The notes: generated from the sequence alone by a model not told the origin. Shown: positions 1-9,287, counted from the first letter of the stretch. The stretch is 64,000 nt of DNA from Bacteroidales bacterium (GCA_031272705.1 JAISTG010000044.1:16936-80935), one strand, 5' to 3'. A program made the numbers and translations.

Positions 1-849
1 TTGTTTGTGCTTGCAATAACTTTATTTGCAGTTAGTTGTAAGGATAATTCATGGAAAGAAAAGGAGAAAAAATTACAGGATTCCTTTACTTCAATTCAGG
101 AGAAACAAAATGCAAAGATGGAAAGTCTTTTTAAGAATCTCAATGAGATTGATTCCACATTGCAGGATGTTAATCAAATGTATATAAGTGCTTTATCCAA
201 CACCGACAATTCAAATCAGAATGGAGATGTTGTTGAAAGCATAAAGCAGAAAATTGAACTGGTTAAACAGCGACTCTCTAATGAGGCAACGAAAGTTGTT
301 TATATGCAGAAGGAAACTCCGCAAGCCGACCTGTCTTATTTAAGACGGATGATTTCTTCTTTACAGATGCGTATTTTTGAGAAACAGCAAGAGGTGGACA
401 GACTGCAAAACGAACTCGCAGCCAAGAACAAACAAATTGCGGCTTTACAATCGTCTTTGAGTGCCAACGCTGCGGAACTCAACTCTGCAAACCAGAAAAA
501 GGATGCGAAGATTGCCGAAATGGAAGATGCACAAAACACCGCATATTTCATTATTGGAACGAGTTACGAGTTGATTCGTAAAGGAGTAATTGACCAAAAA
601 GGTGGCTTTATCGGTATTGGAAAATGGCCTGTTGTTGCTTCCAACAGCGACCTTGCTATTATGAAGAAGATAGACATAAGGAATACTAAAAAGATACCTC
701 TTTCCGGTCAGCGAATAACAATAGTTACGCCTCACAACTCAACGTCTTATTCGCTGGAAGGCTATCCTACCGCCCCAACAGCAATAAACATTAAAGACCC
801 TGCTTTGTTCTGGCGTACTTCTCATTGTTTAGTGATAGTTGTAAATTAG
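1..849 (+). CDS. Coiled-coil lipoprotein, 5' end probably outside the window
   Basis: The visible protein starts with a hydrophobic stretch ending in a lipobox (AVSC, Cys about residue 13), so it is probably exported and lipid-anchored. The usual Lys-rich start of a signal peptide is missing, so the true start is likely upstream of base 1. Residues 15-175 are Gln/Lys/Glu-rich with heptad spacing, typical of coiled coil. The C-terminal 100 residues (GTSYELIRKGVI onward, then IGIGKW and KIPLSGQRITIVTPHNSTSY) form a compact domain that I recall from Bacteroides coiled-coil lipoproteins, some of them annotated as collagen-binding adhesins. That functional name is only a possibility. A terminator follows directly. 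Confidence 0.7.
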   Translation: MFVLAITLFAVSCKDNSWKEKEKKLQDSFTSIQEKQNAKMESLFKNLNEIDSTLQDVNQMYISALSNTDNSNQNGDVVESIKQKIELVKQRLSNEATKVVYMQKETPQADLSYLRRMISSLQMRIFEKQQEVDRLQNELAAKNKQIAALQSSLSANAAELNSANQKKDAKIAEMEDAQNTAYFIIGTSYELIRKGVIDQKGGFIGIGKWPVVASNSDLAIMKKIDIRNTKKIPLSGQRITIVTPHNSTSYSLEGYPTAPTAINIKDPALFWRTSHCLVIVVN

Positions 850-880
850 ATTTAATATATTTTTTAAGTTTTTTGTTACT

Positions 881-917
881 TTTGATGCTTCATTTAGTTG
901 AGGCATCAAAGTTTTTA
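881..917 (+). terminator. Rho-independent terminator
   Basis: TTTGATGC (881-888) pairs with GCATCAAA (903-910), followed by a T-rich tract. It ends the coiled-coil lipoprotein gene. Confidence 0.75.
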
Positions 918-947
918 TTTTGTTAAAACTTCGTTTTGGTTTCCTGA

Positions 948-1145
948 AATTTGATTATAGATTTCTATAATCAAATTCTAGCGTTCTGAAATCAAATTAC
1001 AGAAATCTATAATCAAATTCTAGCGTTCTGAAATCAAATTACAGAAATCTATAATCAAATTCTAGCGTTCTGAAATCAAATTACAGAAATCTATAATCAA
1101 ATTCTAGCGTTCCGGAATCAAATTATAGAAATCTATAATCAAGTT
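948..1145. repeat. Family A phased repeat array, 21-bp period
   Basis: The core ATCAAATT (ATCAAGTT in the last unit) starts at 970, 991, 1012, 1033, 1054, 1075, 1096, 1117 and 1138, exactly 21 bp apart. Two alternating spacers (ACAGAAATCTATA and CTAGCGTTCTGAA) give a 42-bp higher period. An inverted core at 948-955 makes a 14-bp inverted repeat with the first forward unit. The array fills the gap between two convergent genes, and nothing else is seen in 918-1159. Confidence 0.9.
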
Positions 1146-1159
1146 ATAATTTGGTAGAA

Positions 1160-1687
1160 TTAAATTTGGATATTATATACCTGTGTATGAAGAATTTGGA
1201 TTATGCTTTTAGTATCGCAGATATTCAAAAGGTTAGGGTCGGATACCATTAGACGCATTTCAACAGCCTGTTTGTTAATGGAATATGGCGGTTGAAGGTA
1301 ATTATCGTTCAAAAGAATGAAGCCCAAACGTTCATAGAATTTTATGCGGCGAAGGGCTGTTTCGGTCAAAGGTAATTCCACTTCAAGTACAAGTGGATTA
1401 GGTCGTTGCGATTTGAGATTGGATATAATTTTTGTCCCAATCCCCCTGTTTCTCTGTTCGTTTGCTACCGCCAAATGTTCAATGTACGAAAACGAAGCAA
1501 AAGTCCATAATGCCATAATGGCAAAAGGCTGCTGTGATTGCTCAATGACATAAAATGTAAATGGTTTATACAGATGTAAATCAGGTATTTGTGAGAACTC
1601 TCTTCGCTCTTCGGGAGGGAAGGATGAGGTATAAAGGCTACGAGCAAAAGATTGATGGGTACTCTTGCTTAATTTAACAAAATCCAT
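1160..1687 (-). CDS. GNAT-family N-acetyltransferase
   Basis: Predicted acyl-CoA-dependent N-acetyltransferase of about 175 residues, substrate unknown. The acetyl-CoA motif A is visible as NEQRNRGIGTKII (RxxGxG/A pattern) after the beta strand IEHLAVA, and FYERLGF matches the conserved C-terminal motif B. I chose ATG at 1687 over the GTG one codon upstream. The start overlaps the end of the sigma factor gene by 14 nt, so it is probably translationally coupled and co-transcribed from the promoter at 3490. The last about 25 residues are AT-rich and poorly conserved-looking. Confidence 0.8.
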   Translation of the reverse strand: MDFVKLSKSTHQSFARSLYTSSFPPEERREFSQIPDLHLYKPFTFYVIEQSQQPFAIMALWTFASFSYIEHLAVANEQRNRGIGTKIISNLKSQRPNPLVLEVELPLTETALRRIKFYERLGFILLNDNYLQPPYSINKQAVEMRLMVSDPNLLNICDTKSIIQILHTQVYNIQI

Positions 1688-2300
1688 CACGTAAAGGGTG
1701 GTTGCGATGTTTCATTATCGTGTTGTATAGCATAGATTTAGCACGGAATAATTTGATTTTTACAATATGAAGAGGCAAGCCCGTTTGCTCACATATTTCT
1801 TCGTAACTCAATTCCTTGAAGTAACGTAATTCAATCAGGTGTTGGTAAAGCGGTTTCAGTTTTTTAATAATTTCATGCATCATTTCAATCATTTGCTTTT
1901 CTATTATTATTTCCTCAGGGTCAAGGGTTTCGCTTGTTATTTCAATAGTTCTGACCTCGCCTTCCGCATTCACGTAATCCTTATCAATGGAAAGGGTTTC
2001 TACTCGCCGCTTTCGTATGAAGTCAATGCAGTTATTGGTGGCTATGGTGAAGAGCCACGTGGAGAAAGCGAAGTCGGGCGTGTATTGATCTAAACTTTTG
2101 AAGGCTTTTCCAAAGGCTTCAAGCGTCAAATCGTCCGCATCGGTATTGCTATTGGTCATTCTAAGCAACATATAATAGATAGGCTCACGATAATTCTCCA
2201 TAAGGTTGGCGTAAGCCTTTTGGTCGCCCCTTTCCAAAGCACGTTTTACAAGTTCGTAATCTCTTATGCCTTTATCCGTTAAGTGTGTTGCTAATCCCAT
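1674..2300 (-). CDS. ECF-type RNA polymerase sigma factor
   Basis: Sigma-70 family protein of 208 residues. Region 2 lies at about residues 24-95 (YREPIYYMLLRMTNSNTDAD and the FSTWLFTIATNNCIDFIRKR helix that contacts -10 DNA). Region 4 is near the C-terminus (LSYEEICEQTGLPLHIVKIK helix-turn-helix). Size and the absence of regions 1 and 3 fit the extracytoplasmic-function group. No anti-sigma gene is adjacent; it is sandwiched between a glycosyltransferase (10-nt overlap) and a GNAT enzyme. Similar non-anti-sigma ECF factors are common in Bacteroidetes, and the target regulon cannot be read from this window. Confidence 0.9.
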   Translation of the reverse strand: MGLATHLTDKGIRDYELVKRALERGDQKAYANLMENYREPIYYMLLRMTNSNTDADDLTLEAFGKAFKSLDQYTPDFAFSTWLFTIATNNCIDFIRKRRVETLSIDKDYVNAEGEVRTIEITSETLDPEEIIIEKQMIEMMHEIIKKLKPLYQHLIELRYFKELSYEEICEQTGLPLHIVKIKLFRAKSMLYNTIMKHRNHPLRDGFC

Positions 2301-3448
2301 CTTTCCTTCTTTGAAAATAAAGTGTTAATGCCAATTATTACATTAAAAAATAAGAAAAATATCTCAAAAATCGGTGCAAAGATACTCAATTTATTCTTCA
2401 TCAAAACAAAAGAACTCTTTCGGAAAAGCAGAATTTGAATGAAGAATTTAAGAATCAGTGCCGCCAAAATCCATTGGTACGGAAATCCTGTGAAGAAGAG
2501 AATAGATAAAAGGGCATAAAGCAATAGCGTAGTAATAGTTGGCGTGGCTACAATGAACCTTCCCCAAAACCGATAGAAGTGTGCCGTGCGTAATCTGCGT
2601 CTTTTCTGTCTGCACCAAGCAGAAAGGGATTGTGGGGCTTCGGTCTTAACGTATGCTTCTTCGTGGAGAATTACGGAAGTGGTTTTGCGTTTCGCTATAC
2701 GATTGACATACAAATCCATATCACCCGAAGAAATGTTGTAATAAGGGATAAAACCTCCCGTATTAAAGAATTCCTGTCGTGAAATGATAAGGTTGTCGCC
2801 CGTTGCTTTGTAAGGATTGCCCCAAAGAGCCATTCCTTCGTAATTGATTGCGTTATTGAGCGATTCATACTGTATAAGAGTGTTGAGAAGTGTATTTTTA
2901 CGTTCGTAAAGATTGTATCCAAGTACTATATTCTTCTTTGCCGTCAAACCTTTCACCATATTGTCAATCCAAAAGTAACTGTTAGGGACACAATTAGCAT
3001 TTGTCAGTAAAATGTAATCGTTCTTTGCCGACTTTATACCAAGCGAAAGGAGATATTTTTTGCCTTGAAATTTGTTTGGAGTCTCTTCGTACAGATTTAC
3101 AATCTTCAACTGTGGATATATTTTAGCAAGGACTTTCAGCATAAACTCCGTTTCATCACTTGAAGCATTATTGACAACCACTACTTCAAAGTTAGGATAT
3201 TGCTGTTCAAGGATTACAGGCAACCGTTGTTTCAAATTCTCTTGTTCATCTTTGGTTACAATCACCACAGAAACCGAAGGTTGATAACCCAAAGGCTGTT
3301 CTGCTTTTTTCCTTTGCGATGGCAACCGATACCAAGCAACAGAACCATAGATTAAAAAGAAATAAAGTATCTGCAAAAGCAAAATACTGCCTGCTGCAAT
3401 GCACAAGCCGAATGTTAGAGGAGTAAATTGATAAAATATAAAGTCCAT
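2291..3448 (-). CDS. Membrane family 2 glycosyltransferase with altered DxD
   Basis: A 385-residue inner-membrane GT2 enzyme: an N-terminal membrane helix (about residues 11-35), a cytosolic GT-A domain beginning SVSVVIVTKDEQENL (about 58-72), and C-terminal membrane helices. The nucleotide-binding segment VVVNNASSDET is present. The position of the metal-binding DxD motif reads Asn150-Ala-Asn152 (LLTNANC) instead of the usual TDAD, so activity may be altered. ATG at 3448 is preferred to the TTG two codons upstream. It heads the operon with the sigma factor and GNAT genes. The polymer made is unknown. Confidence 0.82.
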   Translation of the reverse strand: MDFIFYQFTPLTFGLCIAAGSILLLQILYFFLIYGSVAWYRLPSQRKKAEQPLGYQPSVSVVIVTKDEQENLKQRLPVILEQQYPNFEVVVVNNASSDETEFMLKVLAKIYPQLKIVNLYEETPNKFQGKKYLLSLGIKSAKNDYILLTNANCVPNSYFWIDNMVKGLTAKKNIVLGYNLYERKNTLLNTLIQYESLNNAINYEGMALWGNPYKATGDNLIISRQEFFNTGGFIPYYNISSGDMDLYVNRIAKRKTTSVILHEEAYVKTEAPQSLSAWCRQKRRRLRTAHFYRFWGRFIVATPTITTLLLYALLSILFFTGFPYQWILAALILKFFIQILLFRKSSFVLMKNKLSIFAPIFEIFFLFFNVIIGINTLFSKKERWD

Positions 3449-3489
3449 GTACAATTTTCTTTCTTACAAATGTTAAAATAAAAATCGGG

Positions 3490-3497
3490 CAAAAGTA
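3490..3497 (-). promoter_or_regulatory. TACTTTTG -7 box, glycosyltransferase/sigma/GNAT operon
   Basis: Matches the Bacteroidetes primary sigma -7 consensus TAnnTTTG and lies 41 nt upstream of the start at 3448, divergent from the tgt promoter. Confidence 0.7.
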
Positions 3498-3537
3498 CTA
3501 AATTTTCACAAAAGATACGTATGAAAGAAAAAAGTTT

Positions 3538-3545
3538 TACTTTTG
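3538..3545 (+). promoter_or_regulatory. TACTTTTG -7 box, tgt
   Basis: Consensus TAnnTTTG box 64 nt upstream of the tgt start codon. Confidence 0.7.
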
Positions 3546-3609
3546 CACCTGCAAATAAAAGGATTCAAACGACCTGATAACAACTCATATTTTGAAATAA
3601 TTAAATTCT

Positions 3610-4740
3610 ATGACCTTTACTATCAATTCATTATCTCCTAAAAGTAACGCAAGGGCAGGTATCATCAAAACGGCTCACGGAGACATACTAACACCGATTT
3701 TTATGCCTGTTGGAACAGTCGGTTCTGTGAAAGCAGTGCATAGTTGGGAATTAACCGAGGATATAAAAGCACAAATCATTCTGGGCAATACCTATCATCT
3801 TTATCTGCGTCCCGGACTTGATGTTTTGCGTCAGGCAGGCGGAATACAGAAGTTTAATGCGTGGAACAAACCCATGCTCTCCGACAGTGGCGGATTTCAA
3901 GTTTATTCTTTGGGGGACAGACGCAAAATAACCGAAGAAGGAGTTATATTTCGCTCACATATTGACGGCTCTTTGCATACTTTTACTCCGGAAAGAGTTA
4001 TGGATATTGAACGAACAATTGGTGCCGACATCATAATGGCATTTGATGAATGTACTCCTTTCCCCTGTGATTACCAATATGCAAAAAAATCTATGGCATT
4101 GACTCATCGCTGGCTTGAACGTTGCTGTCAAAGAATTAAGCAAACGGAATCGGTTTATGATTATGAACAGTCGCTTTTCCCAATTGTACAAGGTAGCATT
4201 TATAACGATTTACGGAGGGAAAGTTGTGAAAAAATAGCCTCCTGTAACTGCGAAGGCAATGCAATAGGCGGACTTTCGGTAGGCGAACCCGTTGAAACAA
4301 TGTACGAACTGACCGATTTATGCTGTTTAATCCTTCCCAAAGACAAGCCGCGTTATCTTATGGGAGTTGGAACTCCTGCAAATATACTTGAATGTATTGA
4401 TTTGGGCATAGATATGTTTGATTGTGTGATGCCGACCCGAAATGGACGCAATGGTATGCTTTTTACGAGTGAAGGTATAATAAATATAAAAAATGCCAAA
4501 TATACTTCCGACTTTTCGCCTCTTGATGCCATAGGAACGAGTTACGTAGATAGCACATACACAAAGGCATATCTTCATCACTTATTTAAGGCAGAGGAAA
4601 TTCTTGCACTGCAAATAGCCTCAATTCACAATCTTGCATTTTATTTATGGCTTGTCGGGGAGGCACGTAAACATATTGTGGCAGGGGATTTTAAGAATTG
4701 GAAAACATTGATGATAACAAAAGTTACCACACGCCTTTAA
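3610..4740 (+). CDS. tgt: Queuine/preQ1 tRNA-guanine transglycosylase
   Basis: Exchanges guanine-34 for preQ1 in GUN-anticodon tRNAs during queuosine formation. At 376 residues it is full length. SDSGGFQ (residues 91-97, with catalytic Asp92) and the nucleophile segment FDCVMPTRNGRN are intact. The zinc site normally reads CxCxxC followed by HH; here the corresponding stretch is GTSYVDSTYTKAYLHH, so the three cysteines are Gly, Ser and Asp while the His pair remains. From memory this also occurs in other Bacteroidetes Tgt proteins, so it may be a lineage trait. It has its own promoter and stands alone. Confidence 0.95.
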   Translation: MTFTINSLSPKSNARAGIIKTAHGDILTPIFMPVGTVGSVKAVHSWELTEDIKAQIILGNTYHLYLRPGLDVLRQAGGIQKFNAWNKPMLSDSGGFQVYSLGDRRKITEEGVIFRSHIDGSLHTFTPERVMDIERTIGADIIMAFDECTPFPCDYQYAKKSMALTHRWLERCCQRIKQTESVYDYEQSLFPIVQGSIYNDLRRESCEKIASCNCEGNAIGGLSVGEPVETMYELTDLCCLILPKDKPRYLMGVGTPANILECIDLGIDMFDCVMPTRNGRNGMLFTSEGIINIKNAKYTSDFSPLDAIGTSYVDSTYTKAYLHHLFKAEEILALQIASIHNLAFYLWLVGEARKHIVAGDFKNWKTLMITKVTTRL

Positions 4741-4849
4741 TCCCTTTTTTGTGTATCAGATTGGGTTTTATAAATTCATTTGTTGGTTTTGGTAACAAGC
4801 CTGCCATAACTTATTTTAGACTTGTTCCTTGTATTTCAAATAATTTTAG

Positions 4850-4857
4850 TAGTTTTG
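4850..4857 (+). promoter_or_regulatory. TAGTTTTG -7 box, orphan RHS gene
   Basis: TAnnTTTG match 23 nt upstream of the ATG at 4881. It suggests that the truncated RHS fragment is transcribed on its own. Confidence 0.6.
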
Positions 4858-4880
4858 CAACGTTAAAAAATGAACAAATA

Positions 4881-6385
4881 ATGGAAAATAAAGGAAATAT
4901 GCTTTATCATAATAATAATGGCAATGACCGTTATCTTTGTTGGACGGAAGATAACCGCTTGCAAGGCTTTATGGATAATAGTCATTCGGCTTATTACACT
5001 TACGATGCTTCGGTGAACGCAATCTTAAAATAACAGGAGTAAGTATGTATACCAGTCAAAATCAGGGCAACGCTACTTATCGTCCATCATTGCAAAATTT
5101 AACGCTTTACACTAACGGCTTAATCACTTTCACAAAGCAAGGCTACACAAAGCATTACTATGAGGAGGGACGGCGTGTTAGTTCAAAGATAGGCAGAGTT
5201 TTTGGGAATAATTCCGATTATGGATGGTATCTTTTTGACACAGTTCCACCAATAAATAATGGCATAACTTATGCAGAGCAGCAACAGCGTGCAGAAGCAG
5301 GAGTACTCCAAACGGCAGAATGTATGAGCAATGTAGATACTTTGAGTGCAAGTTTAGTGATTGATGATTATTTGAGAAGGAGCCTTTATTACAGGTTCAT
5401 TTATGAGACGACCCATTCTGTCGCTATTGAACCTGTTTTCTATTACCTTACCGACCATTTAGGCAGTAGCAGTTACATCATTGACAATAACGGGAACGTA
5501 ACGCAAGCCTTTGCATATATGCCATTTGGAGAGCAGTTGGTAGATATATCCCATCAGAATCCAGCCTATTCAACGAGTTACAAGTTCAATGGTAAGGAGT
5601 TAGATGCGGAAAGCGGATATTCTTATTACGGAGCGAGGTACTATGCAGGAAATACAGTTAATACAGATGACGATAGCGAACTATCTATTTGGTTGAGCGT
5701 TGACCCAATGAGTGATAAATATCCGCATTTAAGTCCTTATGTTTATTGTGCTAATAATCCTTTGAAGTACATTGATCCTAATGGAATGGATATATGGATA
5801 CATTATTATAATGGAACTAAAAAAACAGCATTCAATTATACCCAAAATAGAAATAATTTACCAGACAATCAATTTGTGCAAGAAGTTGTTAATTCTTTAA
5901 ATAAAGCAAGTGAACATAATGCTTCTGCTGACAAAATAAATTATTTCCATTCACAAGATAAAAATAATATTATTATCACGGAAAGTAGTAATACTCAATT
6001 AACGTCAGTAAAAGATAAGGACGAAGCAAATTATGGTATTGTAGAATTTAATCCACAAATGGGATTTAAGGGTGGTTCAAAGAAAAAAGGATTTAATATT
6101 ACTTCTCCATTTATACTCTTATTTCACGAAATTGGACATCTAAAAGATTATTATGATTCCCCTGAAGACTATAATAACAGATGTAATTCTGTTAATTTTA
6201 TTTGGGGAGATGATGAAGAAAAATTTAATATTCAAAATAACGAACACCCTTTGATAGATTTCTTCAACGAACAATTACCACAAGAACAACAATATTATAA
6301 GCGTTCAACTTATAATCGTGATGCAAAAAAAGTAAAAACGGAAAATTCAACATCAAACAAAGAAATCCCATGCAGCAAATTTTAG
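4881..6385 (+). pseudogene. Orphan RHS tip with HEIGH metallopeptidase toxin, frameshifted
   Basis: Only the last about 500 residues of an RHS/YD-repeat protein are present. The first part (4881-5033) ends ...YYTYDASVNAILK then stops; the second (5045-6385) is the direct continuation. Restoring one G at about 5011-5014 gives YTYDASGERNLKITG and a single frame to 6385. The RHS core follows: YLTDHLGSSSYI, YKFNGKELDAESGYSYYGARYY, DPMSDKYPHLSPYVYCANNP and the DPNGMD junction. After it comes a variable C-terminal domain with HEIGH (about 6127-6141), like M91/NleD-type zinc metallopeptidase toxins. The barrel-forming N-terminus is absent. An immunity-like gene overlaps the 3' end. The frameshift may be real decay or a sequence error. 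Confidence 0.75.
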
Positions 6386-6845
6386 TTATTGTATTTACTA
6401 TTTTGTGTAATGTTTCCTCTTTTGTCAAGGCATTCCATTTAATTTTTGTGAAAGAATAGATATTTATTTTCGCTCTACACATTTGCCAGCAATAGTTGAT
6501 ACGGAATATTTTACTACAAAAGAAATGAGAACAAATTATAAATATAAAATAGAAATGAGGACACACTTTATATGTGATACTAATAGCAAATCAGAAGATA
6601 CACTTTCTACTATATTTTTGAATTACAAATCAGATTCTATAATAATTGATAGTTACTACTATTATAATTATAATAATTACATATTGATAGATTTTATTCA
6701 AAACAATGTAATAATAGAATCAATTTCTATTTGTAGATTTAATGTTTTTTTTAGAAATGAGAATACAAATAAGTTTTTTTATCTACGAAAAGAAATGTTA
6801 GAGTATTTGCAACAAAATTTTTTCTATTGTTTTACACATTTATAA
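6370..6845 (+). pseudogene. Candidate immunity gene of the RHS toxin, apparently frameshifted
   Basis: An ATG at 6370 overlaps the end of the toxin gene by 16 nt and opens a signal-peptide-like sequence (MQQILVIVFTILCNVSSF, then VKAFHLIFVKE) that stops at 6457-6459. A second frame runs on to 6845 (about 120 residues from the TTG at 6483) but has no convincing start and is open back to 6411. One missing base in the A run near 6451-6453 would join them into one protein of about 158 residues. Position and overlap fit an immunity protein, but I recognise no family. Very AT-rich, Tyr/Asn/Ile-rich. Confidence 0.5.
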
Positions 6846-6890
6846 ATGTATCAAATTAGGCGTTATGAATTTAGATAATAAAAAAATGAA

Positions 6891-6982
6891 ATCAAATTAC
6901 AAAAAATTAGAATCAAGTTCTAGCGTTCTGAAATCAAATTATAGAACGCTGGAATTTGATTCTAAAAATCTGTAATCAAGTA
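6891..6982. repeat. Family A phased repeat array with dyad
   Basis: Cores at 6891, 6912 and 6933 (forward), 6953 (inverted) and 6975 (forward), 20-22 bp apart. AGCGTTCT and AGAACGCT face each other at the centre and can form a hairpin. Lies between convergent genes. Confidence 0.85.
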
Positions 6983-7003
6983 AGGTTTGTGGGAATAAAG
7001 ATT

Positions 7004-9268
7004 TTACCACCCCTTATTGTATTCCGATGAAATTTTATCTTCTTTTACTTCCTGCTGATACTTGGAACAATCTATCGTAACGTCCAAATCATTCGGTACC
7101 GAGAAATCTCCCTGATAAAATTTAAGTTTTTTATCCTTCTCGCAACGCTGCATAAACAGACCATAAACAGGTAACGCCATCGCCGCACCCTGTCCCATTG
7201 CCATAGAACGAAAATGTATGGAACGTAACTCTCCTCCTACCCAAACGGCTGTAGCCAAACGCGGATTAAGACCAATAAACCATCCATCGGAATTGTTATC
7301 CGTAGTCCCCGTTTTCCCTGCTATAACGCTCTTTAAGCCATAGCGATAACGCAATCTTGCACCGGTACCGCCATCAACAACTCCTTTCATCAATTCAACC
7401 GTGAGATAGGCTGTTTGAGGCGTGATTGCGGCATTTACATGGGGCGAGAAAGTTTCCAGAACCATCCCTTTGTTGTCTGTAATTTTAGTTATGAATATCG
7501 GATCAATATGAGAGCCTTTATTTACGAAGGTTGCCATTGCCGAAGCCATATCCATAACAGATAAATCACTCGTTCCCAAGCATATTGAAGGGTAAGCATC
7601 CATTGGAGTTTTAATCCCCATGTTGTGAGCAAGGGTTACAACGGCTGCGGGCGTAGTATAGTTTTTTATAAGGTTAGCAGAGATATAATTAACAGAGTTT
7701 GCCAATGCCCATTTGAGCGTTACCTTTTGTCCTTCTCTGTCATGATTGGAGTTTTGTGGCGACCAGTTGTCGTATTCTTCAAAAACAACAGGCTCGTTGG
7801 CTATTTCAAAGCACGGAGACAACTCACTATCGTTTATAGCCGAAGCATAAACAAACGGTTTGAAGGTTGAACCGACCTGTCGTCTGCCAAGCGTAGCGTT
7901 ATCAAACTTAAAACTTTTGTAGTTTGTGCCTCCAACATAAACTTTTACGTATCCAGTCTGCGGTTCTATGCTTACCATACCGGTATTTAAGAAAGACTTG
8001 TAATATCTTAAAGAATCCCATGGACTCATCAGTGTATCAATATCGCCACCGTAAGAAAAGACACGCATTTTAACCTTTTTATCAAATTCTTTTCTTATTT
8101 CCTTATCCGATAATCCTTCTTCCTTTAAGTCATGGTAACGGTCGGAGGCTTTCATTGCGGCTATGTAGTACTGTTGTATTTCTTTATCGGAAATACCTGT
8201 GAAAGGGGCTTGACGATAACCTTTAAGCGTTTTGAAGAATTCCTTTTGCAGATAGGTAAAATGTTCCTGTACAGCCTCCTCTGCGTATTTCTGCATACGA
8301 TAATCTATTGTTGTGTAAATTTTCAAGCCATCCTTATGCACGTCATAGTTACTTCCGTCCGGCTTATAATGATTCTTGCACCATTGTTTAAGGTAATTGC
8401 GAAGCATTTCACGGAAATAGGTTGCTATTCCTTCGTTATGAGTTTGCGGATGATAGTTCAGGATTATTTTTGTATTGCTTAGACTGTCGCATACTTCGTT
8501 TGATAAATATCCATACTTGTTCATTTGAGCCAGAACGGTATTACGGCGATTTAGAGCATTCTCCGGATTGCGTACGGGGTTGTAAGCCGTTGGTGCTTTC
8601 AACAATCCGACAAGTACAGCACTCTGTTCTACGCTTAAACTGTCAATTTGAGTGAAGAAAAAGGTCTGTGCGGCGGTCTTTATCCCGAATGCATTATTAC
8701 CAAAATCCACCGTATTAAGATACATAGCCAAAATCTCATCTTTGGAATAGTTTCTCTCCAACTTAACTGCAACAATCCATTCCTTGAATTTAGAATATAT
8801 TGTACCTATTTTATTTTTTCGCTCACGTGGAAACAGGTTTTTGGCAAGTTGTTGTGTCAAAGTGCTGCCGCCACCCGAGGAACGGTTTTGTCCAACCACG
8901 GTTTTACCCAACACACGAAAAAGACTCCGCATATCTATTCCGCTGTGTGAGCGAAAGCGAGCGTCCTCTGTGGCTATTAAGGCATTGATTAAATTTGGCG
9001 AAATGTCCGCATAATTAACGTTGGAACGGTTCTGCAATCCTATATAACCAAGTATTTCGCCATCGGAAGAATAAACCTCTGTTGCAAGATTTGACTTCGG
9101 ATTTTCCAACTGCTCAAAGGACGGCATAAAACCAAGCCAGCCCAAAGAGAGAGCAAGGAAGAATATAACCAAAAGAAATAAAAATAATCCAAAACCCAGC
9201 CACATTCTTTTGACATAGCGTTTGAATTGTTGTTCTTGCTGTTCCTGTTTCAACGATTTTTGATTCAT
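7004..9268 (-). CDS. mrcA: Class A penicillin-binding protein 1A
   Basis: Bifunctional peptidoglycan synthase of 754 residues. It has a single membrane anchor (about residues 22-45) and a periplasmic transglycosylase domain with catalytic Glu101 (EDARFRSH) and the GGSTLTQQLAKNLF motif at 133-146. The transpeptidase domain has SxxK at Ser467 (STFK), SVN at 525-527 and KTGT at 652-655. All catalytic motifs are present. The gene is monocistronic with a -7 box close upstream. The symbol is by analogy with Proteobacteria; pbp1a would do equally. Confidence 0.93.
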   Translation of the reverse strand: MNQKSLKQEQQEQQFKRYVKRMWLGFGLFLFLLVIFFLALSLGWLGFMPSFEQLENPKSNLATEVYSSDGEILGYIGLQNRSNVNYADISPNLINALIATEDARFRSHSGIDMRSLFRVLGKTVVGQNRSSGGGSTLTQQLAKNLFPRERKNKIGTIYSKFKEWIVAVKLERNYSKDEILAMYLNTVDFGNNAFGIKTAAQTFFFTQIDSLSVEQSAVLVGLLKAPTAYNPVRNPENALNRRNTVLAQMNKYGYLSNEVCDSLSNTKIILNYHPQTHNEGIATYFREMLRNYLKQWCKNHYKPDGSNYDVHKDGLKIYTTIDYRMQKYAEEAVQEHFTYLQKEFFKTLKGYRQAPFTGISDKEIQQYYIAAMKASDRYHDLKEEGLSDKEIRKEFDKKVKMRVFSYGGDIDTLMSPWDSLRYYKSFLNTGMVSIEPQTGYVKVYVGGTNYKSFKFDNATLGRRQVGSTFKPFVYASAINDSELSPCFEIANEPVVFEEYDNWSPQNSNHDREGQKVTLKWALANSVNYISANLIKNYTTPAAVVTLAHNMGIKTPMDAYPSICLGTSDLSVMDMASAMATFVNKGSHIDPIFITKITDNKGMVLETFSPHVNAAITPQTAYLTVELMKGVVDGGTGARLRYRYGLKSVIAGKTGTTDNNSDGWFIGLNPRLATAVWVGGELRSIHFRSMAMGQGAAMALPVYGLFMQRCEKDKKLKFYQGDFSVPNDLDVTIDCSKYQQEVKEDKISSEYNKGW

Positions 9269-9287
9269 AAGTTCTGTTTTGAAGATG

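Noticed and set aside
948..1145. CRISPR array
   Set aside because: Units are 21 bp in total, too short for repeat plus spacer. Fillers recur between arrays and genes across the window, and no cas gene is present.
5045..6385. Independent RHS gene starting at 5045
   Set aside because: The preceding 150 nt encode the immediate N-terminal continuation in another frame; a one-base frameshift explains the split better.
6483..6845. Stand-alone gene from the TTG at 6483
   Set aside because: No Shine-Dalgarno or promoter, and the frame is open further upstream. A frameshifted gene from ATG 6370 fits better.
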